From the NCBI GenBank assembly GCA_019635755.1, contig JAHBYW010000002.1, positions 62,001 to 126,000 of the forward strand: DNA of 64,000 nt, read 5' to 3'. A program made the translations under genes and the position numbers. Below, piece by piece: positions 52,476-61,537 of this stretch (the stretch's first letter is position 1; every line of letters starts with the position of its first letter). Below the pieces are notes generated by a model. That model had not been told where the DNA came from and made no database searches. It saw nothing but the letters and a program-made list of their open reading frames with translations. Source of the DNA: Rhizobiaceae bacterium. Its GTDB lineage: Bacteria > Pseudomonadota > Alphaproteobacteria > Rhizobiales > Rhizobiaceae.

Positions 52476-53392
52476 TGCCGCTCGACGCCCGTTTCCGCGG
52501 CAACGTTCCCGCGCTGGTGACGCCGGCCCTGCCGGACGGAACGCCGGATCTCGACGCGATGCGGCGGCTGGTCGACCACGTGATCGCGAACGGCGTCGAC
52601 GGGTTCAACATCCTGGGCTCCACCGGTGAGTTCTCGCTGGTGCCGCCGGTGTGTCGGGCTGCGATCATCGGCGCGGCCGTGTCGCAGGCGGCCGGCCGCG
52701 TGCCCGTGATGGTCGGCTGCGGCCGCCCCGGTCTTGCCGAAACGATTGCCGAGGTGCGCGAAGCCGCCGACCACGGCGCCTCCGCGGTTCTGGTCACTCC
52801 GTCCTACTACTTCCCGCTTTCGCAGGAGGAGATCGCCTCCTTCATCTCCGGCGTCGCCGAGACGGCGCCGCTGCCCATCCTCTACTACCACTATCCGCTG
52901 ATGACCGGCTGCGATGCCGAGGTGGCGACGGTAATGAAGCTCGCGCGGGCGGGCGCAATCGCCGGCATCAAGGACAGCAGCGGCAACGCCGCGTTCTTCT
53001 CAAGCCTTGCCTCGCAGACCCTCGACATGCCGGACTTCCGCCTGTTCATCGGCGGCAGCGCGTTCCTGCTCGGCGCGCTGGCGCTGGGCGCCCACGGCGT
53101 CACGGGGGCGCTCAGCAATTTCGCCGCGCATCTCGACCATGCGCTGCTGAAGGCCTTCGCGGCCGGCGACCTGCCAGCCGCGCGACGCGCCCAGGCCGAG
53201 ATCGTGCGCGCCAACGCCTCGCTCTTCTTCGCCTATCCGCGCAACGCGGCGGCGGTGACGAAGGCAATCCTCGCGCATCTCGGGATCTGCGGGGAGGCCG
53301 TCTTCTCGCCGGTGGCGCCGCTGAGCGACGCCGAGCGCAGGGCGATCATCGAACGCCTGCCTTCGCTCGGAATCAAATCGCCGGGGCGCTGA
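52475..53392 (+). CDS. DHDPS/NAL superfamily lyase or deaminase
   Basis: A 305-residue second member of the family, here with a normal active site: GSTGE at 48-52, Tyr138 in YYHYP and Schiff-base Lys166 in GIKDSSG. It could be a keto-acid aldolase, dehydratase or deaminase. ATG 52475 overlaps the GntR stop; a GTG at 52472 is possible too. It is not closely similar to the other DHDPS-family gene in this operon. Confidence 0.92.
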   Translation: MPLDARFRGNVPALVTPALPDGTPDLDAMRRLVDHVIANGVDGFNILGSTGEFSLVPPVCRAAIIGAAVSQAAGRVPVMVGCGRPGLAETIAEVREAADHGASAVLVTPSYYFPLSQEEIASFISGVAETAPLPILYYHYPLMTGCDAEVATVMKLARAGAIAGIKDSSGNAAFFSSLASQTLDMPDFRLFIGGSAFLLGALALGAHGVTGALSNFAAHLDHALLKAFAAGDLPAARRAQAEIVRANASLFFAYPRNAAAVTKAILAHLGICGEAVFSPVAPLSDAERRAIIERLPSLGIKSPGR

Positions 53393-53448
53393 GCGCCCGC
53401 GGCACGCATCAGGTACACACGGACGGCCCGGAGCCGAGGGGGATCGAC

Positions 53449-54237
53449 ATGAAGGAGAACAGGGTCAAGGCGATGTGGCGGGCCGACAAGCCGGTCATCA
53501 ATGGCTGGCTGGGCATCCCGAGCGGCGTCGCGGCCGAGAACATGGCCCGCTGCGGCTGGGACTCGCTGGTCATCGACATGCAGCACGGGCTGGTCGACTA
53601 CCACGCCGCCGTCGGCATGCTGCAGGCGATCTCCCAGACCGACACGGTGCCGATGGCACGCGTCGCCTGGAACACCACCGAGCCGGTCACCAAGCTGCTC
53701 GACGCGGGCGCGCTGGGGATCATCTGCCCGATGGTCAACTCCCGGGCGGAGTGCGACTTCTTCATCCGCAACTGCCGCTATCCGCCGCGCGGCAACCGCA
53801 GCTATGGCCCTCTGCGCGCGACATGGCACGCCGGGCCGGAATACTGGGAGCGCTCGGACGAACTCGTCATCACCATGGCAATGATCGAGACGATCGACGC
53901 CGTGCGCAACATGGACGACATCCTTTCGACGCCTGGACTGGACTCGATCTATGTCGGCCCGGCGGACCTCGCCTCGTCGATGGGGCACCGGCCGGGGCCT
54001 GACCAGAAGGTGCCAGAAGTCTACGCCGCGATCACCGCCATCGCCGAGGCGGCCAAGCGGCACGGCGTCTTCGCGGGCATCCACTGCTACGACGAGGACT
54101 ATGCGCGGGACATGATCCGCAAGGGCTACCGCTTCATCACCATGGCCGACGACAACGCGCTGCTGAGCCAGGCGGCGCGGCGCACGATCGCCAACATGCG
54201 GGGCGAGACGGGGCCGGTCCTCGTCGACGCGCTCTGA
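53449..54237 (+). CDS. HpcH/HpaI aldolase family protein
   Basis: A 262-residue class II (metal) aldolase: WLGIPSGVAAENMARCGWDSLVIDMQHGLVDYHA, the metal-ligand Glu in MIETIDAVRNMDDI, and YVGPADLASSMG. Family members split 2-keto-3-deoxy acids into pyruvate and an aldehyde, or act on 4-hydroxy-2-keto acids. The aldehyde could be taken up by the next gene. Start ATG 53449 has GAGGGGGATCGAC before it. Confidence 0.93.
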   Translation: MKENRVKAMWRADKPVINGWLGIPSGVAAENMARCGWDSLVIDMQHGLVDYHAAVGMLQAISQTDTVPMARVAWNTTEPVTKLLDAGALGIICPMVNSRAECDFFIRNCRYPPRGNRSYGPLRATWHAGPEYWERSDELVITMAMIETIDAVRNMDDILSTPGLDSIYVGPADLASSMGHRPGPDQKVPEVYAAITAIAEAAKRHGVFAGIHCYDEDYARDMIRKGYRFITMADDNALLSQAARRTIANMRGETGPVLVDAL

Positions 54238-54262
54238 GGTTCCGCGTGCGGGGAGGGTGACC

Positions 54263-55774
54263 ATGACGGCGGCGGCAGGAAGCGTGCGCGACCGACTGCC
54301 CGCAGGCTGCGTGCCGGCGGCGCGCCACTGGATCGGCGGCACATGGGTCGGCGCGCGCTCCGGACGCAGCTTCGAGACGGTCAACCCGACGACGGGCGAA
54401 AGCCTGCATGCCGTGGCCGCCGGGGATGCCGGCGACGTCGACGACGCCGTCGCCGCAGCCTCCGCGGCTGCCGGCGGCTGGTGGGAGATGGATGCGCTGG
54501 AACGGGGCCGCACCCTGCGCCGGGCGGCCGAGCTGATCCGCGCCAACGCAGCGCGGTTCGGCGTGCTCGACACGCTGGAGGCCGGGCGGCCGATCCGTGA
54601 CACGGCCGAGCGCAGTGCCAACGGCGCGGCGGCGCTCTTCGACTTCTATGCCGGGCTGACCGACAAGCTGCGCGGGTTCACGCAGCCGATGGGGCCGGGC
54701 TATTCGGCGGTCACCGAGCTGGAGCCTTACGGTGTCGTCGGCGCCATCGCGCCTTGGAACTACCCGCTCTCCAACGCCGCCACCAAGATCGCGCCGGCCA
54801 TCGCCTGCGGCAATGCGATCGTGCTCAAGCCGTCGGAACTGGCATCGCTGTCGACGCTGCTGCTGGCGGACCTGCTGCACGAGGCGGGCGTGCCGGCAGG
54901 CGTCGTCAATGTCGTCACGGGCATCGGCGCGGAGGCCGGCGCGCCGCTGGTCGAACATGCCGGCGTCGGCAAGGTCAGCTTCACCGGATCAACCGCGACG
55001 GGCCGGCGCATCGGCGAGGCCTGCGGGCGCCTGATCCGCTCGGTCACGCTCGAACTCGGCGGCAAGTCGGCCAACATCGTCTTCCCCGACGCCGACCTCC
55101 GCACCGCGGCCAAAGGCGCGGCCTTCACGGTGTTCAACAATTCCGGCCAGACCTGCTCGGCCGGCACGCGCCTCCTCGTCCACCGGTCGGTGGCGGCCGA
55201 GTTCCTCGACCTGGTGCGCGCCGAAGTGGCGACGCTGGCGATCGGCGACCCGATGCTGCCGGCGACCAGGCTCGGCCCCGTGGTGTCCGCGCAGCAGCTC
55301 CACCGCATCGAGCGCGCCGTCGAACGCGGCGTCGCCGCCGGCGCCAGGGCGGAGCGGCCGGCCGTGGCATCGTGGCAGCCTGTGCGGGGCGGCTATTTCC
55401 ATGCGCCCGTGCTGCTCCACGACGTCGATCCTGCCTCGGAGGTCGCGCAGCAGGAGATCTTCGGCCCGGTGCTCTGCGTGTTTTCCTTCGAGAGCGACGA
55501 CCAGGCGCTGGCGCTCGCCAACGGCACTGAGTACGGCCTTGCCGCCTCCATCTGGACCCGCTCGCTCGCCCGATACGAGCGTGCGCGCCGCGAGATCGAG
55601 GCCGGGCTGATCTGGGTGAACTGTCCGCACGCGCTCCATCCGGGCACGCCGGTCGCGGCCCAGAAGTCCAGCGGGCTCGGCTCCGAATACGGGATGGAGG
55701 CCGCAGGCCAGTACATGAAGCAGAAGTCCACCGTCAGCACATGGACGGACTGGACGAGCGGCTTCGAGGGATGA
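54263..55774 (+). CDS. Aldehyde dehydrogenase
   Basis: A 503-residue NAD(P)-dependent aldehyde dehydrogenase: Asn166 in PWNYP, Glu264 in TLELGGK and catalytic Cys298 in SGQTCSAG. It probably oxidises the aldehyde made by the HpcH/HpaI-like or D-threonine-aldolase-like enzyme to an acid. ATG 54263 is six bases after GGGGAGG; an in-frame GTG at 54257 is too close to that site. Confidence 0.94.
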   Translation: MTAAAGSVRDRLPAGCVPAARHWIGGTWVGARSGRSFETVNPTTGESLHAVAAGDAGDVDDAVAAASAAAGGWWEMDALERGRTLRRAAELIRANAARFGVLDTLEAGRPIRDTAERSANGAAALFDFYAGLTDKLRGFTQPMGPGYSAVTELEPYGVVGAIAPWNYPLSNAATKIAPAIACGNAIVLKPSELASLSTLLLADLLHEAGVPAGVVNVVTGIGAEAGAPLVEHAGVGKVSFTGSTATGRRIGEACGRLIRSVTLELGGKSANIVFPDADLRTAAKGAAFTVFNNSGQTCSAGTRLLVHRSVAAEFLDLVRAEVATLAIGDPMLPATRLGPVVSAQQLHRIERAVERGVAAGARAERPAVASWQPVRGGYFHAPVLLHDVDPASEVAQQEIFGPVLCVFSFESDDQALALANGTEYGLAASIWTRSLARYERARREIEAGLIWVNCPHALHPGTPVAAQKSSGLGSEYGMEAAGQYMKQKSTVSTWTDWTSGFEG

Positions 55775-55811
55775 TGCGGACGGGCCGCAACTGTCCCGCG
55801 GACGTCGCCGC

Positions 55812-56696
55812 GTGACCGCGCCGCGGGCCGAAACGCACGTGACCGGCCTCGGTTTTCCCGAGGGTCCTGTCGAACTGCCGGACGGCTCCATCGGCTTCGT
55901 CGACGTGCTGCATGGCACGGTGCGGGCCTATCGCGACGGCGCGGTGCGCGAACTCTGCGCGCTGCCCGGCGCGCCGAACGGGATGCGCCTCGGCCCGGAC
56001 GGCGCCCTCTATGTCGCCAACAATGGCGGCGTCGCGGCCGTCAGCATGACGGAATACCGCTTCGCCGATCCGCAGATCAGCGGCCGCATCCAGAGGGTGG
56101 AGCGCGACGGCACGTGGAGCGACCACGCGGCGGACCTTCCCGGAGGAGGGCCGTGGCGGCCCAACGATCTCGTCTTCGTGCCGAATGGCGGCATCGTCTT
56201 CACCGACCCGCAGAATTGGGAGGTGCTTGGTGAACATGCGCCGCCGGACCCGCGCTCCCGCTATCTCGGCGGGCGGCTGTTCTTCGCGCCGCCGCAGGGC
56301 CGGGTGAAGCGGCTTGCCGCGATGACGGGCTTCCCGAACGGCCTGGCGTTCCACCCCGACGGGTCGCTGCTGGTGGCGCTGACGATCGAACACCGCATCG
56401 TCCGCTTTCCCTGGCGGGGCGACGCGGTCGGGAGACCGGAACCCTGGTGCCAGTTCGATGACCGCTTCTGCCCCGACGGGATGATCTTCGACGGCGACAG
56501 GCTGTTCGTGGCGGGGAGCGTCGGCGACAGCGTCGCGATCTGCGATCTCGCGGGACGGGAGTGCGGCAGGCTGGACACCGGCCAGGGCAGCGACCCGACC
56601 AATGTGTGCGTTGCAGGCGGGCGGCTCTGGGTGACTCTCGGCCTGCCGGGCAAGCTCGTTTCGTACGACCTTCGGGAGGTCCCCCATGGGACATGA
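55812..56696 (+). CDS. SMP-30/gluconolactonase family protein
   Basis: A 294-residue six-bladed propeller of the SMP-30 family. Metal ligands are Glu17 (FPEGP), an Asn in RPNDLVF and Asp in CPDGMIF. Members hydrolyse sugar-acid lactones. The start is a GTG at 55812. It ends seven bases before the next gene. Confidence 0.92.
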   Translation: MTAPRAETHVTGLGFPEGPVELPDGSIGFVDVLHGTVRAYRDGAVRELCALPGAPNGMRLGPDGALYVANNGGVAAVSMTEYRFADPQISGRIQRVERDGTWSDHAADLPGGGPWRPNDLVFVPNGGIVFTDPQNWEVLGEHAPPDPRSRYLGGRLFFAPPQGRVKRLAAMTGFPNGLAFHPDGSLLVALTIEHRIVRFPWRGDAVGRPEPWCQFDDRFCPDGMIFDGDRLFVAGSVGDSVAICDLAGRECGRLDTGQGSDPTNVCVAGGRLWVTLGLPGKLVSYDLREVPHGT

Positions 56697-56702
56697 GGCG
56701 GG

Positions 56703-57770
56703 ATGGGCAGCCTGCTGATCGAAGACCTCGACACGCCGGCGGTGGTGATCGACCTCGATATCGTCGAGGCCAATCTGAAGCGCGCGCAGGATCATGCCGA
56801 CCGAAGCGGCCTGGCGCTTCGCCCGCACATCAAGACGCACAAGCTGCCGCATTTCGCGCGGATGCAGGTCTCGCTGGGCGCCGTCGGCATCACCTGCCAG
56901 AAGCTCGGCGAGGCCGAAGTGATGGCGGACGCTGGCATCGCCGACATCTTCGTCCCCTACAACATCATCGGCCGCGACAAGCTCGACAGGCTCGCGGCGC
57001 TGCACCGGCGCGTCGCGCTGTCCGTCACCGCCGACGGCCTCGCGACCGTTGCCGGCTATGCGGGACGTTTCACCGACGCGGGCCACCGGCTGCCCGTGCT
57101 TGTCGAATGCGACACGGGCGCCGGCCGCTGCGGCGTCCAGACGCCGCGCGACACGCTGGACCTGGCGCGGGCGATCGACGCCGCCCCGGGCCTGCGCTTC
57201 GAGGGCCTGATGACCTACCCGCCCCTGGGGCGCATCGCCGAGGTCGACGCCTGGCTGGGCGAGGCCGTGGGGCTGCTGAAGTCGTCCGGACTCCAACCCG
57301 TCCGCGTGTCCAACGGCGGCACGCCGGAGTACTACGCCAGCGCGGCCGTCACCCACGCCACGGAGCATCGTCCGGGCACCTACATCTATTCGGACCGGAT
57401 GCAGGTTTCGTTCGGTCACGGCACGCTGGACGACTGCGCGCTGACGGTCCTCGCCACGGTCGTCAGCCGGCCGACGCCTGGCCGCGCTATCCTCGACGCT
57501 GGCTCCAAGGCGCTCGCGGCCGACACATGCCGCATGCCGGGCCACGGGACGCTCATCGGCTATCCGGACGCGGTGGTGACGGCGCTGAGCGAGGAGCATG
57601 CCATCGTCGACGTGTCGGCCTGTGCGCGGGCGCCCGGCATCGGCGACGCGGTCCGGATCATCCCGAACCATGTCTGCGTCGTCTCCAACCTGTTCGACAC
57701 GGTGCATCTCGTGCGCGGCGGGCGTGTGGTCGAGCGCCTGCCCGTCGCGGCGCGCGGAAAACTGTCCTGA
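56703..57770 (+). CDS. D-threonine aldolase / DSD1-like PLP enzyme
   Basis: A 355-residue fold III PLP enzyme of the D-TA/DSD1 family. The PLP Lys is Lys44 in RPHIKTHK, and metal ligands His323 and Cys325 lie in IIPNHVCVVSNLFD. Members split beta-hydroxy-D-amino acids to glycine and aldehyde, or dehydrate D-serine or 3-hydroxy-D-aspartate. It fits with the RidA and aldehyde dehydrogenase of the same regulon. Last gene of the rightward arm; the LacI gene ends nine bases downstream on the other strand. Confidence 0.93.
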   Translation: MGSLLIEDLDTPAVVIDLDIVEANLKRAQDHADRSGLALRPHIKTHKLPHFARMQVSLGAVGITCQKLGEAEVMADAGIADIFVPYNIIGRDKLDRLAALHRRVALSVTADGLATVAGYAGRFTDAGHRLPVLVECDTGAGRCGVQTPRDTLDLARAIDAAPGLRFEGLMTYPPLGRIAEVDAWLGEAVGLLKSSGLQPVRVSNGGTPEYYASAAVTHATEHRPGTYIYSDRMQVSFGHGTLDDCALTVLATVVSRPTPGRAILDAGSKALAADTCRMPGHGTLIGYPDAVVTALSEEHAIVDVSACARAPGIGDAVRIIPNHVCVVSNLFDTVHLVRGGRVVERLPVAARGKLS

Positions 57771-57779
57771 CCGGCGAGG

Positions 57780-58832
57780 TCAGCGCGCCGGCGGCAGGTT
57801 CTCCGGCGAGTAGATGGCGAAGGGGACCGGCTGGTCCGGCGTTGCGGGCGCGGCGAGGCCGAGTTGGCCGAGCAGCGAGCGGACGGCCCGGCGTGCCTGC
57901 TCCTCGGGGTTCTGGTCGATGACGAAGGCCAGACGCCGCTGCTGGAGAAGCGCCCGCGTCGCCGGCGTGAGTTCATGACCGACAACGGGACACCGCCCGG
58001 CCTGTCCGGCCGCCTCGACCGCACCGATCGCCGTGACGAGGTCGCCACCGGGGCAGTAAACGGCCGAAACCGGTCCGGAGGTCGCGATGACCTCGGCGAG
58101 CATCGCGCCGGCGCGGTCGGGGTCGGCAGGCACTTCGACGGGGATCGCGCCGGTGATCGTTCGCGTGTCCTCGTCTACGACTGCGGTGAAGCCGTCGATG
58201 CGGTCGTATTGAACCTGGAAGCGGCGGTCGAGCGTGATCACGATGGCGGGGCCGCGCGTCGCGGCCAGCCGGAGGAGGAAGTATGCCGCCGTGCGGCCGG
58301 CGCTGAAATTGTCGATGCCGATGAAATCCGTTCGGCCGGAATCTGGCAGGTCGCTGACCAGCGTGACCAGCGGCGTGCCGCGCCGGGAGACGCGCTCGAC
58401 CAGCGCGTTCACCACGGCCGTGTCGCGGCCGACGATGGCATAGCCCTGGTAGCGCTCGGCATCGTCGACCAGATGCCGCTCGAGCGCGCGTTCCTCGTTG
58501 CCGCTGACGAAGTTGACCTCCACGGTGACCGAGCGGTCGAGCGTCGCCGCCACCGACCTGAAACCGTCCGCCAGGCGCCGGTAGAAATGATCCTGCCGCC
58601 GCCGCAGGACCACGTTCAGGCGCACGCCGCCGACCCACGGGCTGGGCAGGCGGCGGTCGTAGTCGAGGCGCCGGGCCGCCTCGATGACCTTGCGTGCCGT
58701 GGCCGGCGACACGCTGCCGCGCGCATTCAGCACGCGGTCGACCGTGGCCATTCCCACGCCGGCTTCTTCCGCCAGCCGCGCGAAGGTGACCTTGGTCCGG
58801 CGGCGTCGGCGTTTCGCCAGATCGTGATCCAA
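57780..58832 (-). CDS. LacI family regulator
   Basis: A 350-residue LacI-type regulator. The helix-turn-helix is at about 14-60 (VTFARLAEEAGVGMATVDRVLNARGSVSPATARKV) and the rest is a periplasmic-binding-type effector domain (sugar-like). It is divergent from the three-component oxygenase operon, which it probably controls through the site at 58845-58860. GTG/ATG alternatives are not needed; ATG 58832 is in the right place for the HTH. Confidence 0.93.
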   Translation of the reverse strand: MDHDLAKRRRRRTKVTFARLAEEAGVGMATVDRVLNARGSVSPATARKVIEAARRLDYDRRLPSPWVGGVRLNVVLRRRQDHFYRRLADGFRSVAATLDRSVTVEVNFVSGNEERALERHLVDDAERYQGYAIVGRDTAVVNALVERVSRRGTPLVTLVSDLPDSGRTDFIGIDNFSAGRTAAYFLLRLAATRGPAIVITLDRRFQVQYDRIDGFTAVVDEDTRTITGAIPVEVPADPDRAGAMLAEVIATSGPVSAVYCPGGDLVTAIGAVEAAGQAGRCPVVGHELTPATRALLQQRRLAFVIDQNPEEQARRAVRSLLGQLGLAAPATPDQPVPFAIYSPENLPPAR

Positions 58833-58844
58833 GACGACCTCCGT

Positions 58845-58860
58845 TGATGAAACTTCGTCA
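58845..58860. promoter_or_regulatory. Candidate LacI operator
   Basis: TGATGAAACTTCGTCA is a near-perfect inverted repeat (TGATGAA / TTCGTCA) 12 bases upstream of the LacI start and 75 bases before the oxygenase operon, a typical place for a shared operator. Confidence 0.45.
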
Positions 58861-58934
58861 AGATCGCATTTGATAGCATGTGACGCCGATAGCTAGGGTC
58901 GATCGTCAACGCCGCGATCGAAACGGGCCCGACC

Positions 58935-59912
58935 ATGAGCGAGGAAGCCGTCGACTGGTACCAGTGCGACATCGACCGGAAGGTGCTGCGCGACCTGACC
59001 CGCCGGAACGACTGGGTCGGCCTGCTGTGGTTCGGCGGCCATATGGGGCTGCTGGCAGCGCTGGGCGCGGCAAGTTACGCCATGGCGGGAACGGGGTGGG
59101 GCGTCGCCGCCTTCGTCGCCTATGGCTGCGCCTACGGCTTCTTCGAGGCCATCCGTCACGAGACGCATCACGGAACGCCCTTCCGCAGTCCCTGGATCAA
59201 CCGGACCGTGCACTGGATCGCCGGGTTCTTCGGCATCAACGAGCCGCTGAGCGACCGCTGGCTGCACACCGCGCACCACAGCCACACCTATGACAGCGCC
59301 CGCGATCCCGAGATCCAGACGTCGCGGCCGCCGAACTTCCTGCTGATGTTCCTCGACCTGTTCAGGCTGGCCATCCTGCGGGTGAAGCTGCGGCGGATCT
59401 TCGGGCTGGCGGCGGGGTATTTCGAGCCGACGCTGGCGCGCGTCGTGCCCCGTTCGGAACGGGCGAAGATCGTCATGTCGGCGCGCGCCATGATCCTCGG
59501 CTATGCGGCGATCCTGGCGCTGGCGGCGGCGCTGCAGAGCTGGTGGCCGCTGATCCTCACCTTTGGCGCCCGCGTCTCGGGCGCCTGGCTCCACACGCTG
59601 ATCCTGTTCACGCAGCACACGGGGCTGCCCGAGAACGTCAAGGATCACAGGCTGAACTCGCGGACGATCCGGACCAACCCGGTGCTGCAGTTCCTCTACT
59701 GGAACATGAACTACCACGTCGAACACCACATGTTCCCGATGGTGCCGTTCTACAATCTGCCGGCGCTGCACAAGGCGCTGCGCAGCCAGATGCCGCCGCC
59801 CTATCGCGGCTTCACCGCCGCCTGGGCGGAGATCCTGCCGGCGCTGATCCGGCAGCGCCGCGAGCCGGATTATTTCGCGCGCCGCGGGCTGCATCCGCTG
59901 GAAGCCGAATAG
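58935..59912 (+). CDS. Desaturase-fold diiron oxygenase (MocD-like)
   Basis: A 325-residue membrane diiron protein of the fatty-acid desaturase family. The three His boxes are HETHH (75-79), HTAHHSH (111-117) and HVEHH (261-265). Several hydrophobic helices place it in the inner membrane. With the next two genes it forms a complete oxygenase with its electron-transfer chain, as in MocD, MocE and MocF of rhizopine demethylation. The true substrate may be an O- or N-methylated cyclitol, amine or other molecule. Confidence 0.9.
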   Translation: MSEEAVDWYQCDIDRKVLRDLTRRNDWVGLLWFGGHMGLLAALGAASYAMAGTGWGVAAFVAYGCAYGFFEAIRHETHHGTPFRSPWINRTVHWIAGFFGINEPLSDRWLHTAHHSHTYDSARDPEIQTSRPPNFLLMFLDLFRLAILRVKLRRIFGLAAGYFEPTLARVVPRSERAKIVMSARAMILGYAAILALAAALQSWWPLILTFGARVSGAWLHTLILFTQHTGLPENVKDHRLNSRTIRTNPVLQFLYWNMNYHVEHHMFPMVPFYNLPALHKALRSQMPPPYRGFTAAWAEILPALIRQRREPDYFARRGLHPLEAE

Positions 59913-59929
59913 TGCCGGAGGCGGGGTCC

Positions 59930-60274
59930 ATGCATGAGCGTTGGGTCCGCGTCTGCGACGTGGAAGCGGTGGACAGGGAAGACGTGCTGCGCTTCGACCA
60001 CGAGGGACGGACGTTTGCCGTCTACCGCGCGCCGGACGGCCAGTATTTCGCGACCGACGGCCTGTGCACGCATGAGAGGGTGCATCTCGCCAACGGCCTG
60101 GTGATGGGCGCGACGATCGAATGCCCCCGGCACAACGGCCGCTTCGACTACCGGACTGGCAAGGCCAAGGGCGTGCCGGCCTGCATCGACCTCGCCACCC
60201 ATCCGATCCGGGTCGAAGGCGGCGCGGTGATGCTGATGATCGGTCCGGGCGAGCCGTCTTCCTCACCAGCCTAG
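59930..60274 (+). CDS. MocE-like Rieske 2Fe-2S ferredoxin
   Basis: A 114-residue Rieske-type ferredoxin: Cys46-Thr-His48 and Cys65-Pro-Arg-His68 (CTH...CPRH) bind the 2Fe-2S cluster. MHERWVRVCDVEAVDREDVLRF matches the MocE family. It carries electrons from the FAD reductase to the diiron protein. Start ATG 59930 has GGAGGCGGGG before it; it begins 17 bases after the desaturase stop. Confidence 0.92.
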   Translation: MHERWVRVCDVEAVDREDVLRFDHEGRTFAVYRAPDGQYFATDGLCTHERVHLANGLVMGATIECPRHNGRFDYRTGKAKGVPACIDLATHPIRVEGGAVMLMIGPGEPSSSPA

Positions 60275-60291
60275 GCGCGGCGGAGCACATC

Positions 60292-61524
60292 GTGAGCCGG
60301 TCCATCGTGATCATCGGCGCCGGCGAGTGCGGCACGCGCGCCGCGCTGGCGCTGCGGCAGCACGGGTTCGACGGACGGCTGACGCTCGTCGGCGGCGAGG
60401 CGGGCGAGCCCTATGAGCGGCCGCCGCTGTCGAAGGAGCCGCTGGGTGCCGACGAGACGTTCCGGCCGCAGCCGATCGCGACGAATGCGACGCTGTCCGG
60501 CCAGGACATCACCTATCTGCCGGCGACGCGGGCGGTGTCCATCGACCGGGGCGGTCGCTTCGTCGCGCTCGACGCCGGCGGCCGGGTCGCCTTCGACCAA
60601 CTCCTCCTCGCGACCGGCGCCGTGCCGCGGCGACTGACCGTCGCACCGCCGTCAGGCCGGTGTCTCTACCTGCGCGACTTCGGGGAGGCGCGCGCCATCA
60701 GGCGGCGGCTTCTGCAAGCATCGAGCCTGCTCGTCATCGGTGGTGGGCTGATCGGCCTCGAACTGGCCGCGCTGGCGCGCGGCGCCGGGCTGGCGGTGAC
60801 CGTGGTGGAGGCGATGCCACGCCTGCTTCGGCGCAATGTCTGCGCCGACATCGCCGGCATCCTGGCCCGGGCCCATGCAGACGCCGGCGTCGTCATCCGG
60901 TGCGATGTATCGGTCGTCGCATTCGAGGACGACAGAGCGTCGGTCCGAGCAACCCTGTCCACCGGCGAGACGTTGGCCGCCGATTTCGCCGTCGTCGCGA
61001 TCGGCGTCGTGCCGGAAACGGGCCTGGCGGCCGCCGGCGGCCTCGCCATCGACAACGGTATTCGCGTCGACGGTCGGCTGCGCACCAGCGATCCGGGGAT
61101 CCTGGCGGCCGGCGACTGCTGCGCGATCACCGCAGGCGAGGGCGGAGCGGCGGTGCGGTGCGAGACGTGGAGCAATGCGCACGACCAGGCGCACTTCGTC
61201 GCGGCGGCGATGCTCGGCTCCGACGCGCGATACGACGCCGTGCCGTGGTTCTGGTCGGATCAGTTCGACCTCACCTTGCGCGGGGCTGGGCGGCAGGACG
61301 GCGTGGCTGCCAGCGTCAGCCGGCACACGCGAGGCGCTGAGATGCGGTTTCATCTCGGTGCCGATGGCCGGCTGCTGGCCGCCAGCGCGATCGGGCAGGA
61401 CGATGCCGCTGCGCGCGACATGCTGGTCTCGCGGCGTCTCATCGCGGCCGGGGCGACACCGGCGCCAGAGCAGCTCCGCGACGCAACCTTCGACCTGAAG
61501 GCACTGTTGCGGTCCGGCGCGTAG
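60292..61524 (+). CDS. FAD-dependent ferredoxin reductase (MocF-like)
   Basis: A 410-residue reductase of the ferredoxin-NAD(P) reductase / rubredoxin reductase group. FAD motif GAGECG at 9-14, then YERPPLSKEPL, NAD motif VIGGGLIGLE and AAGDCC near 280. The start is a GTG at 60292, eight bases after GGAG and 17 after the MocE stop. It ends the oxygenase operon. Start of the long upstream frame (60121) is a shadow of the MocE gene. Confidence 0.93.
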   Translation: MSRSIVIIGAGECGTRAALALRQHGFDGRLTLVGGEAGEPYERPPLSKEPLGADETFRPQPIATNATLSGQDITYLPATRAVSIDRGGRFVALDAGGRVAFDQLLLATGAVPRRLTVAPPSGRCLYLRDFGEARAIRRRLLQASSLLVIGGGLIGLELAALARGAGLAVTVVEAMPRLLRRNVCADIAGILARAHADAGVVIRCDVSVVAFEDDRASVRATLSTGETLAADFAVVAIGVVPETGLAAAGGLAIDNGIRVDGRLRTSDPGILAAGDCCAITAGEGGAAVRCETWSNAHDQAHFVAAAMLGSDARYDAVPWFWSDQFDLTLRGAGRQDGVAASVSRHTRGAEMRFHLGADGRLLAASAIGQDDAAARDMLVSRRLIAAGATPAPEQLRDATFDLKALLRSGA

Positions 61525-61537
61525 CCGGCCGGACGTC

